Source of the DNA: Patescibacteria group bacterium
GTDB lineage: Bacteria; Patescibacteriota; Minisyncoccia; Phycocordibacterales; PALSA-1337
Reading direction: 5' to 3'
Length of the DNA: 35,667 nt
Assembly (NCBI GenBank): GCA_028865615.1
Contig: JAGWJT010000004.1
Coordinates: 1-35,667 of the forward strand
The notes beneath the pieces were generated by a model, which was given only the letters and a program-made list of their open reading frames with translations, searched no databases and was not told where the DNA came from. Both the position numbers and the translations under genes were made by a program. Shown piece after piece: positions 6,601-14,366 of this stretch. The stretch's first letter is position 1, and each line of letters opens with the position of its first letter.

Positions 6601-8505
6601 ATGTTCACAGTCACCCGCTCTCCAAACAATCCGTTGCTGTCTCCGAACGAGGATCATCCGTGGGAGGCGTCGGCGGCGTTCAACGGTTGCGCCATAGCTT
6701 CAGGCAAGGATACTTATATAGTGTACAGAGGTATGTCAGGTCACGATCTGCTGAAAGAACCCCATATCAAGATGTCCGTGATCGGCAGGGCCACGTCGAC
6801 GGACGATGGGCGTTTCGCCGACAAAAAAGTCCTGATAAGTCCGGATGCGGATTTCGACAGGTTCGGATGCGAGGACCCTAGAGTAACCGAGTTTGGCGGC
6901 AAATACTATATTTTCTATACGGCGCTCGGCGACTATCCGTATTCGGCGGACAACATAAAAGTCGCCGTGGCTATATCCAAGGACATGGATTCGATCACCG
7001 AAAAACATCTCGTCACGCCGTTCAACGCCAAAGCCATGGCCATGTTTCCCGGAAAGATCGGCGGTAAGATGGCTGCTCTGCTCACCATAAACACCGACAG
7101 GAAACCTGCCGACATATGCTATGCCGAATTCGAAAAACCAGAAGATATATGGTCCGGCGCATTCTGGGAACAATGGCTCAAGAACGTCGACGCCCACAAG
7201 CTGTCCGTCAGACGTCTGCCTGACGACCAGGTAGAGCTTGGCGCTCCGCCATTGTGGACGGAGGACGGTTGGCTCGTCATATATTCGCATATACAACGCT
7301 ATGGTCATGGAGACCAAGTATTCGGCATAGAAGCCATGTTGCTAGACCATGACAATCCACGCAATATCCTAGGTAGGACAAAGGGTCCGTTCATGGTTCC
7401 CGAGGCATATTATGAGAAGGTAGGGCAAGTGGCCAATATAGTATTCCCCAGCGGCGCATTGATAAAGGGCGACTTGCTCGAAGTTTACTACGGCGCATCC
7501 GATACATACTGCGCCAAAGCGACCATTCCTTTGGACAACCTGGTGAGGAGCATGACTGAACCTGCCAAGCCGGTCTTGGCCAGATTCCCCGGCAATCCGA
7601 TAATCTCTCCCCGGCCCGGATATCTATGGGAGTCGGCCGGCACCATCAACCCGGCGGCCGTCGATATCGGCGGCAAAACCAGTATATTGTATAGAGCCGT
7701 CGCCGAAGGCAATGTGTCTACATTCGGATACGCTGCATCGAGCGACGGCCTGTCCATAGATGAACGGTCCGACAAGCCAGTATATTTCCCGCGCGCCGCC
7801 TTCGAGAGGCGCGTCGACGGAGGAACTACTAATTACGGCTGCGAAGACCCCCGCATCGTCAGGATCGGAGATCGATTGTATATGACATATACCGGATACG
7901 ACGGGCACACGCCCAGAGTGGCTGTAAGCTCGATCTCCTTGGCTGATTTTGAGACCGGGAAATGGAGCGGCTGGACGGAGCCGCAAGCCATCACCCCGCC
8001 GGGCGTCGACGACAAGGACGCCGCTATATTGCCCGAACCGGTAGATGGCAGATACATGATATTCCACAGGGTCAGGGAGAGCATATGCGCGGATTTCGTC
8101 GATTCATTGGATTTCGACAAGGAGAAAGTCACGAGATGCATCGAGATCATTGCGCCGAGGCACGGCATGTGGGACGGCGGCAAGGTCGGCATATCTGCTC
8201 CGCCAATAAGGACCAAAGCCGGATGGCTGCTCTTGTACCACGGAGTCTCATGGAGCACTACCTACAGAGTCGGTGCCGTGCTTCTCGACTTGGAAGATCC
8301 GACTATCGTGACAGCGAGGAGCGCTGTGCCGATATTCGAACCGGAAGCGGAATACGAACGTAAAGGGCTGACTCCCAACGTAGTGTTCCCATGCGGCTTA
8401 GTAGCGCGCAGGAACACGCTGTACGTATACTATGGTGCGGCAGACAGCGTCATCGGAGTAGCTACGATGAAGCTAGACACTATCTTGCGCATGTTGAAGA
8501 CATGA
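6601..8505 (+). CDS. Protein with two tandem GH130-family propeller domains
   Basis: A 634-residue protein made of two complete GH130 propellers: domain A about 1-328 and domain B about 332-634. Each has its own start motif (NNPLLSPNEDHPWEAS; GNPIISPRPGYLWES), EDPR catalytic block (GCEDPRV; GCEDPRI), GAPPLWTEDGWLVIY or SAPPIRTKAGWLLLY motif, and closing YYGA motif. No signal peptide is seen, so it is probably cytoplasmic. Two fused GH130 units plus the single-domain neighbour make three in a row, probably by duplication and divergence. One domain may be catalytic and the other structural, since the blades differ clearly. The substrate is inferred to be a beta-mannoside, with mannose-1-phosphate as product. 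The start is supported by the TATAAT box 6 nt upstream. Confidence 0.85.
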   Translation: MFTVTRSPNNPLLSPNEDHPWEASAAFNGCAIASGKDTYIVYRGMSGHDLLKEPHIKMSVIGRATSTDDGRFADKKVLISPDADFDRFGCEDPRVTEFGGKYYIFYTALGDYPYSADNIKVAVAISKDMDSITEKHLVTPFNAKAMAMFPGKIGGKMAALLTINTDRKPADICYAEFEKPEDIWSGAFWEQWLKNVDAHKLSVRRLPDDQVELGAPPLWTEDGWLVIYSHIQRYGHGDQVFGIEAMLLDHDNPRNILGRTKGPFMVPEAYYEKVGQVANIVFPSGALIKGDLLEVYYGASDTYCAKATIPLDNLVRSMTEPAKPVLARFPGNPIISPRPGYLWESAGTINPAAVDIGGKTSILYRAVAEGNVSTFGYAASSDGLSIDERSDKPVYFPRAAFERRVDGGTTNYGCEDPRIVRIGDRLYMTYTGYDGHTPRVAVSSISLADFETGKWSGWTEPQAITPPGVDDKDAAILPEPVDGRYMIFHRVRESICADFVDSLDFDKEKVTRCIEIIAPRHGMWDGGKVGISAPPIRTKAGWLLLYHGVSWSTTYRVGAVLLDLEDPTIVTARSAVPIFEPEAEYERKGLTPNVVFPCGLVARRNTLYVYYGAADSVIGVATMKLDTILRMLKT

Positions 8506-8516
8506 TGTTCGAGCGA

Positions 8517-8525
8517 TGTTAAACT
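8517..8525 (+). promoter_or_regulatory. Extended -10 promoter of the histidine kinase gene
   Basis: TGtTAAACT ends 6 nt before the ATG at 8532, predicting a leaderless transcript. Confidence 0.5.
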
Positions 8526-8531
8526 ATAGCC

Positions 8532-10103
8532 ATGGACCCCGGTATACATCTAGCTATACATAATACGTTCTCGATCGTATCCGCGATCATACTGACCGGA
8601 TCGTCTTTTTTCATTTATTTGAACGGCAAGCGCAATGCGACAAATATAGCGACCGCGTTGGCGCTGATGATGGCCGTGGTTTTCTATGTATCCAATGCGA
8701 TCGGAGTGAGCATATCAGATCCTACCTTGTCCAGATACGTATTTATGTTCAATCTATGCATGTTCCCTGCGGGAGCGTTCCAGTTGCACGCTCTGTTGAG
8801 CATGGTCGGGAAGGCTGACCGGAAAAAAGCGATGATAATATTCGTCTATGCCGCTGCCGCCTTCTGTGTGACGTTCTTCTTGATATTCCCGGATCTCTTC
8901 TTGTTGCCATCAGTGCCAAAGATGTACTTCCCGAATTATTACAATCCGGGTCTGTTGAATTGGATCCGGATAGCCTTCCTAGAGATAGCCGTGCTTCTGT
9001 ATAGCCTTTATCTCTTATGGGACGCCAGACAAAAAGCCTCATCGCCCGTCGAAAAGAACAGATTCACATATTTCTTCTGGGCTTTTGTCTTTATATATCT
9101 GATCATATTCATACCAAATCTCCTCGTATACAACATCCCTGTCGATCCTTTGTGGGGAGCATTCGCCGGCATAGGTTTCGCCATACCGTTCGGATATGCG
9201 GCGGTCCGCTATGAACTGTTCAACATCAAGGTCGTAGCCAAACAAGCTTTCCTGTACAGCCTGGCCGTCGGCGTTGTGGGCGGCATCATAGTCATATTCG
9301 ATTATTTCAACTATTTGCTTACGCGGCTCTATCCTGATTTTCCATTTTGGACGACTTCCATAGTATCGGCCGTGCTAGTGGTGACGATAAGCATGCTCAT
9401 CTGGAGATATATGCGCGAAACAGACATACTCAAATACGAATTCATAACTACGGTCACCCACAAATTCAGGACCCCACTCACTCACATCAAGTGGGCCGCC
9501 GAAAACCTGGAAAAAGCGTCGTCTCCGGAAGATATCAAAGAGCAACTTGGATATATACAGAGCGCAAATGCAAAATTAGTCGAATTGACCGATGTCATCA
9601 CCAATGCATCCAATGCGGATACGGATTATTACCAGTATAGGATGGGCAGGATAGACTTATCGGCCTTGGTTGAGGAGATATTGGCTTCATTGCATGATCA
9701 CATAGCCGCAAGAAAGATGTCTTTCAAAAGCGACATCATGCCCGGCTTGTTCGTACTGGGCGATTTGAGCAGATTGAGATTCGTCATACAGACTTTGATC
9801 GAAAACGCCATAAATTACACGGCGGACGGCGGCACGATAACCATATCGGCAAGATCGGACAAAGATACGGCGATCTGCGAAGTCAGGGACAGCGGCATAG
9901 GCATAGCCAAAGAAGAACTGCCGTTGCTATTTTCCAAGTTCTATCGCGGCAAACAGGCCAGGTCGGCAGATACGGAAGGCATGGGCATAGGGCTTTTCAT
10001 AAGCAAACAGATCATAGAGAGACACCGCGGCAAGATCTGGGCTTCATCGGATGGACCCGGACTAGGCAGCGCATTCTCATTCTCATTGCCGATAGTAAGC
10101 TAA
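8532..10103 (+). CDS. Membrane sensor histidine kinase
   Basis: A 523-residue protein. The first ~295 residues hold about eight or nine membrane helices in the style of the N-terminal 7TM-type sensor region of bacterial kinases. A short linker leads to the HisKA domain with phospho-acceptor His310 in TVTHKFRTPLTH, then the HATPase domain with the N box (IENAINY), G1 (DSGIGIAKEEL), F box (LFSKFYRG) and G2 (GMGIGLFIS). It should autophosphorylate in response to a membrane or envelope signal. No response regulator is next to it, so the partner must be elsewhere. Its position between GH130 genes and a phosphomannomutase-like gene may reflect sensing of glycans, but that is inference. The start is supported by the -10 box 6 nt upstream. 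Confidence 0.9.
   Translation: MDPGIHLAIHNTFSIVSAIILTGSSFFIYLNGKRNATNIATALALMMAVVFYVSNAIGVSISDPTLSRYVFMFNLCMFPAGAFQLHALLSMVGKADRKKAMIIFVYAAAAFCVTFFLIFPDLFLLPSVPKMYFPNYYNPGLLNWIRIAFLEIAVLLYSLYLLWDARQKASSPVEKNRFTYFFWAFVFIYLIIFIPNLLVYNIPVDPLWGAFAGIGFAIPFGYAAVRYELFNIKVVAKQAFLYSLAVGVVGGIIVIFDYFNYLLTRLYPDFPFWTTSIVSAVLVVTISMLIWRYMRETDILKYEFITTVTHKFRTPLTHIKWAAENLEKASSPEDIKEQLGYIQSANAKLVELTDVITNASNADTDYYQYRMGRIDLSALVEEILASLHDHIAARKMSFKSDIMPGLFVLGDLSRLRFVIQTLIENAINYTADGGTITISARSDKDTAICEVRDSGIGIAKEELPLLFSKFYRGKQARSADTEGMGIGLFISKQIIERHRGKIWASSDGPGLGSAFSFSLPIVS
10096..10101 (+). promoter_or_regulatory. -10-like box of the phosphomannomutase-like gene
   Basis: TAAGCT ends 6 nt before the ATG at 10108 and overlaps the stop codon of the kinase gene. 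It is a weak match, supported mainly by the recurring spacing. Confidence 0.4.
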
Positions 10104-10107
10104 AGAC

Positions 10108-10875
10108 ATGGATATAGACATCAAAACAAAAGATCTCATCATCTTCGACTTGGATGGCACATTGAACCGGAGCAAGAATCCAGTAGACAATGATATAGCC
10201 GTCTTGATATTGAGGCTCCTTGCATCAAAGAAAGTGGCTATAATATCCGGCAGCGGATACAAAGAACTAGAGACTTTTTTCCTTAACGCATTGCCACCGG
10301 GTTCCGACGGGTACAACAATCTGCTGCTTTTGCCGGCCTCCGGCACCAGACTCTTGGTATGGAGAGGCACCTGGTGCGAAGAATACGCCGAACATCTATC
10401 TCCGAAGGAAAAGGAGCGGGTTATGACGGCTCTTCAGGCCGGACTCGCGGCTTCAGGGTACGTCACACCTCAGAAGATATACGGAGGCTTGGTAGAGGAC
10501 CGAGGATCACAGATCACGTTTTCAGCCAACGGACAGAATGCCCCATACGAGATCAAATCCGTTTGGGATCCGGACAGGAACAAGCGTCGGAAGATCGCCG
10601 ACGCCATATCCAGCCTGTTGCCGAACTTCGATGTCCGCATAGGCGGCACCAATTCCATCGACATAACCAAGCGCGGAGTGAACAAAGGGTACGGCATACG
10701 CAAGCTAGAGGAGTATCTGCACATGTCAACGGAAAAGATGCTGTTCGTAGGAGACAAGCTGATGAGCGGCGGCAATGACTATCCGGTCAAAGCTACCGGC
10801 GTAGATTGCATACAAGTATCCGGCCCGGGAGAGACAAAGAAGCTCATTGACGGCTGGCTTGACCGTTTATCATAG
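10108..10875 (+). CDS. HAD-IIB enzyme of the eukaryotic-type phosphomannomutase family
   Basis: A 255-residue HAD-superfamily protein. Motif I is IIFDLDGTLN with nucleophile Asp14 and general-acid Asp16. The C-terminal block LFVGDKLMSGGNDYPV closely resembles the GDKT-x-PGGND signature of eukaryotic-type phosphomannomutases, and GGTNSIDITKRGVNKGYG corresponds to their SFDVFP-x-GWDKTY segment. It could interconvert mannose-1-phosphate and mannose-6-phosphate or be a sugar-phosphate phosphatase; the sequence alone does not decide. The GH130 genes just upstream would make mannose-1-phosphate, which favours the mutase reading. It ends convergently with the D,D-carboxypeptidase gene, overlapping it by 32 bp. 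Confidence 0.78.
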   Translation: MDIDIKTKDLIIFDLDGTLNRSKNPVDNDIAVLILRLLASKKVAIISGSGYKELETFFLNALPPGSDGYNNLLLLPASGTRLLVWRGTWCEEYAEHLSPKEKERVMTALQAGLAASGYVTPQKIYGGLVEDRGSQITFSANGQNAPYEIKSVWDPDRNKRRKIADAISSLLPNFDVRIGGTNSIDITKRGVNKGYGIRKLEEYLHMSTEKMLFVGDKLMSGGNDYPVKATGVDCIQVSGPGETKKLIDGWLDRLS

Positions 10876-11830
10876 AGGCCGCTTTTTCCGCAAGAAGCAA
10901 AGTGTCGTGCTTCCTGTCTCCCGACACCGAATGTAGGACGATGATGGCTATCGGATGACCGTCAATGTCCAATATGGAGAGCATGGTATCGGCCGCTTCA
11001 TCGGTATGCCCCGTCTTGCCTCCGATGAACCTCGGATCCGAAATGAGAGGATGTATGCTGACAAAATCATGGGCGCCGTGCTCGGTAATCGTGCCGACAG
11101 ATACGCTCGGCGTCCTGGTTATGGCCAGCAGATCGGGCCTGCTTGAATAAAGATACTTGGCGAGCTTGAAGAAATCCGATGCCGTAGACATATTGTGCGG
11201 ACTCAGACCGGATGGGTCTCCGAAATATGAATCGCTCATGCCTATCTCCCAAGCATAGCCGTTCATGAGATTGAGGAAATGAGCCCTGTCAGATGTCGAC
11301 GCCAATGCTTCGGCGGCTATATTCGAAGAGTCCAAGAGCAGCGGGTACAACATCTCTTTCAAGCTGAAAGATTCTCCCGCTCCTATGGCACTGTGATCCG
11401 GATAAGTATCGGCCTCTTGCGGAGTTATGCTGATGGTAGTGGTCGGCGACATAGTATCGGTAGCCACTATGGCCGTGACCAGTTTGGACATGGAAGCCAC
11501 CGGCAAGACTTTGTCCTGGTCCTTTTCAAGATATATCTTTCCGCTCACTACGTCGCCGACGAGATACGCTTCGGCAGTTATCACGTCCGGAGCGGGCGCA
11601 GATGATCTGGAAACAGCCGGAACCGTCGCAACCTGCGGCAAGTCTACATAGAATGACGGCGCCGTCCGACCACCAGAGCTTATCGGCTGTGTTCCTGTCG
11701 AGGGCCTAGACTCTGTAATCTGGTTATGAGCAACGCTGCTGATCGTATGTAATATCTTGATGCCGACAGCCGCCAAGACGACTGCGGTGCACGCGAGGAT
11801 CCATACAATAATGCGTTCATTGAACATCAT
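10844..11830 (-). CDS. D-alanyl-D-alanine carboxypeptidase (peptidase S11 / PBP5-like)
   Basis: A 328-residue penicillin-binding-protein-type peptidase that trims the terminal D-Ala of peptidoglycan stem peptides outside the membrane. It has an N-terminal signal or anchor helix (about residues 7-27), a low-complexity linker, and then all three active-site motifs: SMSK (Ser nucleophile and Lys), DSSN (the SxN motif) and KTG (in GGKTGHTDEA). No C-terminal amphipathic anchor domain of E. coli PBP5 is present, so it is the short type, tethered by its N-terminus. Two adjacent ATGs (11830, 11827) follow a TACAGT box 5 or 8 nt upstream; I chose the first. Its 3' end overlaps the phosphomannomutase-like gene on the other strand. 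Confidence 0.9.
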   Translation of the reverse strand: MMFNERIIVWILACTAVVLAAVGIKILHTISSVAHNQITESRPSTGTQPISSGGRTAPSFYVDLPQVATVPAVSRSSAPAPDVITAEAYLVGDVVSGKIYLEKDQDKVLPVASMSKLVTAIVATDTMSPTTTISITPQEADTYPDHSAIGAGESFSLKEMLYPLLLDSSNIAAEALASTSDRAHFLNLMNGYAWEIGMSDSYFGDPSGLSPHNMSTASDFFKLAKYLYSSRPDLLAITRTPSVSVGTITEHGAHDFVSIHPLISDPRFIGGKTGHTDEAADTMLSILDIDGHPIAIIVLHSVSGDRKHDTLLLAEKAASMINGQASRQ

Positions 11831-11900
11831 ACATAACTGTATCAAGATGAGGGTGCCAGTCAATGTTGATTACTTGACCATCGATCCATGAAAGGCGGAA

Positions 11901-12386
11901 TCACTGCGTGGCTGATATCGTCCCTGTCAATTCCCCGCTGGAGCTGGCGGTGATGCGGCCATTTTCATCTTGCATGAATGTATAGCCGGTGTTGTAACTG
12001 GTTGTGCTTTCATATGAAGCATCGGGGTCGGACGGATCGAAAGGCATAGCGGCTATATAATCAGGCACCAAACAGCCAGCTATGTCTCCATGGTCGGCAT
12101 CAGTCGATGAAGCTATAAGCGTGAAGCTTGACGGCAATGGTTTGGGCGTACCGTCACACACAAACTGCCCTTTATGCTCAGACATATTCTGGTGTATGGC
12201 ATTGACTATGGCCTCTACGTTGGCGGTGCGCTGCGAATCCCGGGCGAGCTTGAACTGGCGAGTCGGATTGACTGCGACAAGCACTATGGCTGCTAATATG
12301 GCTATTATGCCGATGACGACCAGGACTTCTATCAAAGTGAACCCTGACGAACTTGATATGCATGATTTCGATCGTATATTTGTCAT
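11901..12386 (-). CDS. Type IV pilin-like protein (major pilin candidate)
   Basis: A 161-residue prepilin. A short leader ends in Gly and is followed by the classical FTLIEVLVVIGIIAILAAI helix with Glu at position 5 of the mature protein. Then come NPTRQFKLARDSQR and a small globular domain with two cysteines (in FVCDG and AGCLVPD) that could form a disulfide. This layout resembles pilin and pseudopilin proteins of the GspG/PilE type. The ATG at 12386 is chosen because TATAAT ends 6 nt upstream; the open frame continues further 5' without a start signal. It is the last gene of the pilus cluster but has its own promoter, consistent with high expression of a main subunit (inference). Confidence 0.9.
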   Translation of the reverse strand: MTNIRSKSCISSSSGFTLIEVLVVIGIIAILAAIVLVAVNPTRQFKLARDSQRTANVEAIVNAIHQNMSEHKGQFVCDGTPKPLPSSFTLIASSTDADHGDIAGCLVPDYIAAMPFDPSDPDASYESTTSYNTGYTFMQDENGRITASSSGELTGTISATQ

Positions 12387-12392
12387 TGTATT

Positions 12393-12398
12393 ATTATA
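12393..12398 (-). promoter_or_regulatory. -10 box of the pilin gene
   Basis: On the minus strand a perfect TATAAT ends 6 nt before the ATG at 12386, predicting a leaderless transcript and separate transcription of the pilin. Confidence 0.65.
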
Positions 12399-12417
12399 TT
12401 TACGATTATAATTCGAT

Positions 12418-12786
12418 TCACGGAAGGGCAAGGACTTCGCCGGAGATATGAGATCCGACTCCTGCAAGGCTGGTCTGTGCTTCAGCCTTTATCTTGCCCG
12501 CGACTATGCTACCTATAGTGAGCGTGCAGCCTAGATCTGCGAGCTCCACAGTCTTCCCGATCACAAAAGGATCTTTTGCGAACACCAATGGCGCCATATC
12601 TAGGCATGAAACGGCATTCAGACTCGCTTGGATGCGAGACTCGCCTCTCTGCACCGAATCCGAATAATCCGCCGCCGCCGAAAAAGCGGCTATCGAAAAA
12701 GCCATCGCGCCCATGGCCGATGCCAATATAGCGACCGTCGCGCCGAAACCCGCTTGGACATGGTTATACTCGTCACATTGCGGCAT
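12418..12786 (-). CDS. PilX-like pilus assembly protein
   Basis: A 122-residue protein with a hydrophobic helix (about residues 15-37, FGATVAILASAMGAMAFSIA) and a short extracytoplasmic domain. The layout, including ASLNAVSCLDMAPLVFAKDPF and a second Cys in LGCTLTI, resembles PilX-type minor pilus proteins of candidate-phyla bacteria, where a Cys-x-D-x-A helix follows the membrane segment. No Gly-FTLIE prepilin cleavage site is present. Its start overlaps the end of the preceding 51-residue pseudopilin by 14 bp in another frame, so the two are probably translationally coupled. The assignment is by resemblance only. Confidence 0.55.
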   Translation of the reverse strand: MPQCDEYNHVQAGFGATVAILASAMGAMAFSIAAFSAAADYSDSVQRGESRIQASLNAVSCLDMAPLVFAKDPFVIGKTVELADLGCTLTIGSIVAGKIKAEAQTSLAGVGSHISGEVLALP

Positions 12787-12928
12787 TTTGGATATTTGAC
12801 ATGAGCCTGACATCACGATCATGTATACGGACGAAGGCACCGATCGTCACCGACATGAGGCATGCCAAAAGCGCCGAATATATGACGGCCTCAATCAAAG
12901 TCATGCCTCGACGATATCGATATTTCAT
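12773..12928 (-). CDS. Very short type IV pseudopilin
   Basis: Only 51 residues: leader MKYRYRRG, then MTLIEAVIYSALLACLMSVT with Glu at mature position 5, a short helix extension, and a stop. It has a proper prepilin peptidase site but almost no globular domain, unlike normal pseudopilins of 100 or more residues. It may be a bare helical subunit, or the PilX-like gene that overlaps its end in another frame may be the remainder of an ancestral longer protein. The start is chosen for the short basic leader. It begins inside the 3' end of the LVIVD pseudopilin gene (38-bp overlap). Confidence 0.65.
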   Translation of the reverse strand: MKYRYRRGMTLIEAVIYSALLACLMSVTIGAFVRIHDRDVRLMSNIQNAAM

Positions 12929-14366
12929 ATATGACGGGCGCCGTATGCGCCAATATGTACAACGCTTTTCCATCGCACCCGATCGCTTGTGGAGCGGCTT
13001 GCAACGGATATGCCGCACTATCTGACAGCGATCTGCCGTAGACGGAAAATTCCGAATCGATAGACCTGGTAGCCGCGAACACGTGGCTGCGATCCGCTCC
13101 TATGCCATACACGCCTCCCGGAACATTGGCCGACGAATACGGAGCGGCTTCAGTCATGCTCGGCCACTGGAACAATTCATGATCAGCCTTTACATCGTAC
13201 CCGCCGGACGTCCGACCCAAAGCCAGCGAGCCTTCGAAGGTATACAGAGCCTTTCCATCCTGCCTCTGCCAGCCGGATGGAGAGAACGACGCGGATAATG
13301 TGGGATCCGAAGGTTCGCCGATATCCAATTCCATAAGTTGTCCGATACCGGATGCCGCCACGAACGCCTCTTTTCCGTCGATCAGAATGTCGTTCACTTT
13401 GCTCCCTATTTCATAGCCGCCGATCTTGCCCGGATGCTCAGGGTCGGATACGTCTATGATCGAGAACTCGTCACCGTCCCATTTTTCCGTACCTATATAC
13501 GCCTTGCCGGCTGCATAGCTTATAGCGCTACCGACCCCGGGAGTGGTACTGGCTTGCGGCAGAGGCAATCTATACCTGCTTGCCATGGACATCGACGACC
13601 GGCTTTCCAGCTTTATTGTGTGAAGCTGATAAGACGCGCTCGACGCCGCGGCGTATATGTACCTCCCTGCGACCGATATGGACGATATTCCCGGACCGGT
13701 GTCCAGCGACGACAGGAGCCTCGGCCGTTCCGGGTCGGATATGTCGAAAGACATGATGTCCGGATCGGATGATCTCGATGAATCCGCCGACACATATGCT
13801 ATGCCGTCTCTGACTTCGATATCCGTGAGCGGCAACAATGGATCTATGGGCAAGTCGATCCTTCTTATGTCGACGCCCGAAGCCGCGCTCGAAGAAGCCA
13901 GGAATGCATATGAACCTACCGGGGAATCGACGTCCATGTCCGCGGCACAAAGCGGCGAACCGGATGCTTTGTCCTCAGTATCGATAGACGGATCTATCGA
14001 TACCTTTACGAAGACCACGCTGTCGCTAGCCGAAGCGCCGCCGTCCATCGGATCGTTTCCGCGATATGCCGCTTTCATGTCCGTTTCGATCCTTCCGTTG
14101 CCATAGGGTTTTGTAGTGGCTATGACATCTATGTCTCCGGCCACGGCTCCGCGCCTCTCACCGACATCCATGCCGTCGAACTCGCCTATATGCGCCGCGA
14201 GAGCATCCATCAATGCGGCCTTGGATCTGGCTCTTTCGAATCCATCCTCGGCGGCGGCCGACATGTCTGCCAGTGCCGCGATCATGACGGTCGACAAGCC
14301 GATGGCAAGTATGACGTCGATGAGCACCGAGCCATTTTCAATGTTGGAGAGCCCTCGATATATCAT
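12891..14366 (-). CDS. Pseudopilin fused to an LVIVD-type beta-propeller
   Basis: A 491-residue two-part protein. Residues 1-12 are a short leader ending in Gly, followed by a prepilin-like helix SVLIDVILAIGLSTVMIAAL. Position +1 is Ser and position 5 is Asp instead of the usual Phe/Met and Glu. After a linker (to about 175), three or more repeats of the type 'VRDGIAYVS...DIMSFDISDPERPRLLSSL' and 'GKAYIGT...FSIIDVSDPEHPGKIGGY' match LVIVD repeats, which fold as propeller blades. A pseudopilin helix would carry the propeller at the pilus tip or surface, suggesting adhesion. It overlaps pilC upstream (29 bp) and the small pseudopilin downstream (38 bp). Confidence 0.8.
   Translation of the reverse strand: MIYRGLSNIENGSVLIDVILAIGLSTVMIAALADMSAAAEDGFERARSKAALMDALAAHIGEFDGMDVGERRGAVAGDIDVIATTKPYGNGRIETDMKAAYRGNDPMDGGASASDSVVFVKVSIDPSIDTEDKASGSPLCAADMDVDSPVGSYAFLASSSAASGVDIRRIDLPIDPLLPLTDIEVRDGIAYVSADSSRSSDPDIMSFDISDPERPRLLSSLDTGPGISSISVAGRYIYAAASSASYQLHTIKLESRSSMSMASRYRLPLPQASTTPGVGSAISYAAGKAYIGTEKWDGDEFSIIDVSDPEHPGKIGGYEIGSKVNDILIDGKEAFVAASGIGQLMELDIGEPSDPTLSASFSPSGWQRQDGKALYTFEGSLALGRTSGGYDVKADHELFQWPSMTEAAPYSSANVPGGVYGIGADRSHVFAATRSIDSEFSVYGRSLSDSAAYPLQAAPQAIGCDGKALYILAHTAPVIYEISISSRHDFD

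Noticed and set aside
5448-8505. GH130 genes as arabinanases or GH43 enzymes
   Set aside because: The EDPR and GAPP blocks and the five-blade order fit GH130 better; GH43 catalytic patterns are not seen.
12387-12467. N-terminal extension of the pilin upstream of 12386
   Set aside because: The extra 27 residues would put a long hydrophilic stretch before the prepilin leader, and the TATAAT box lies inside it.
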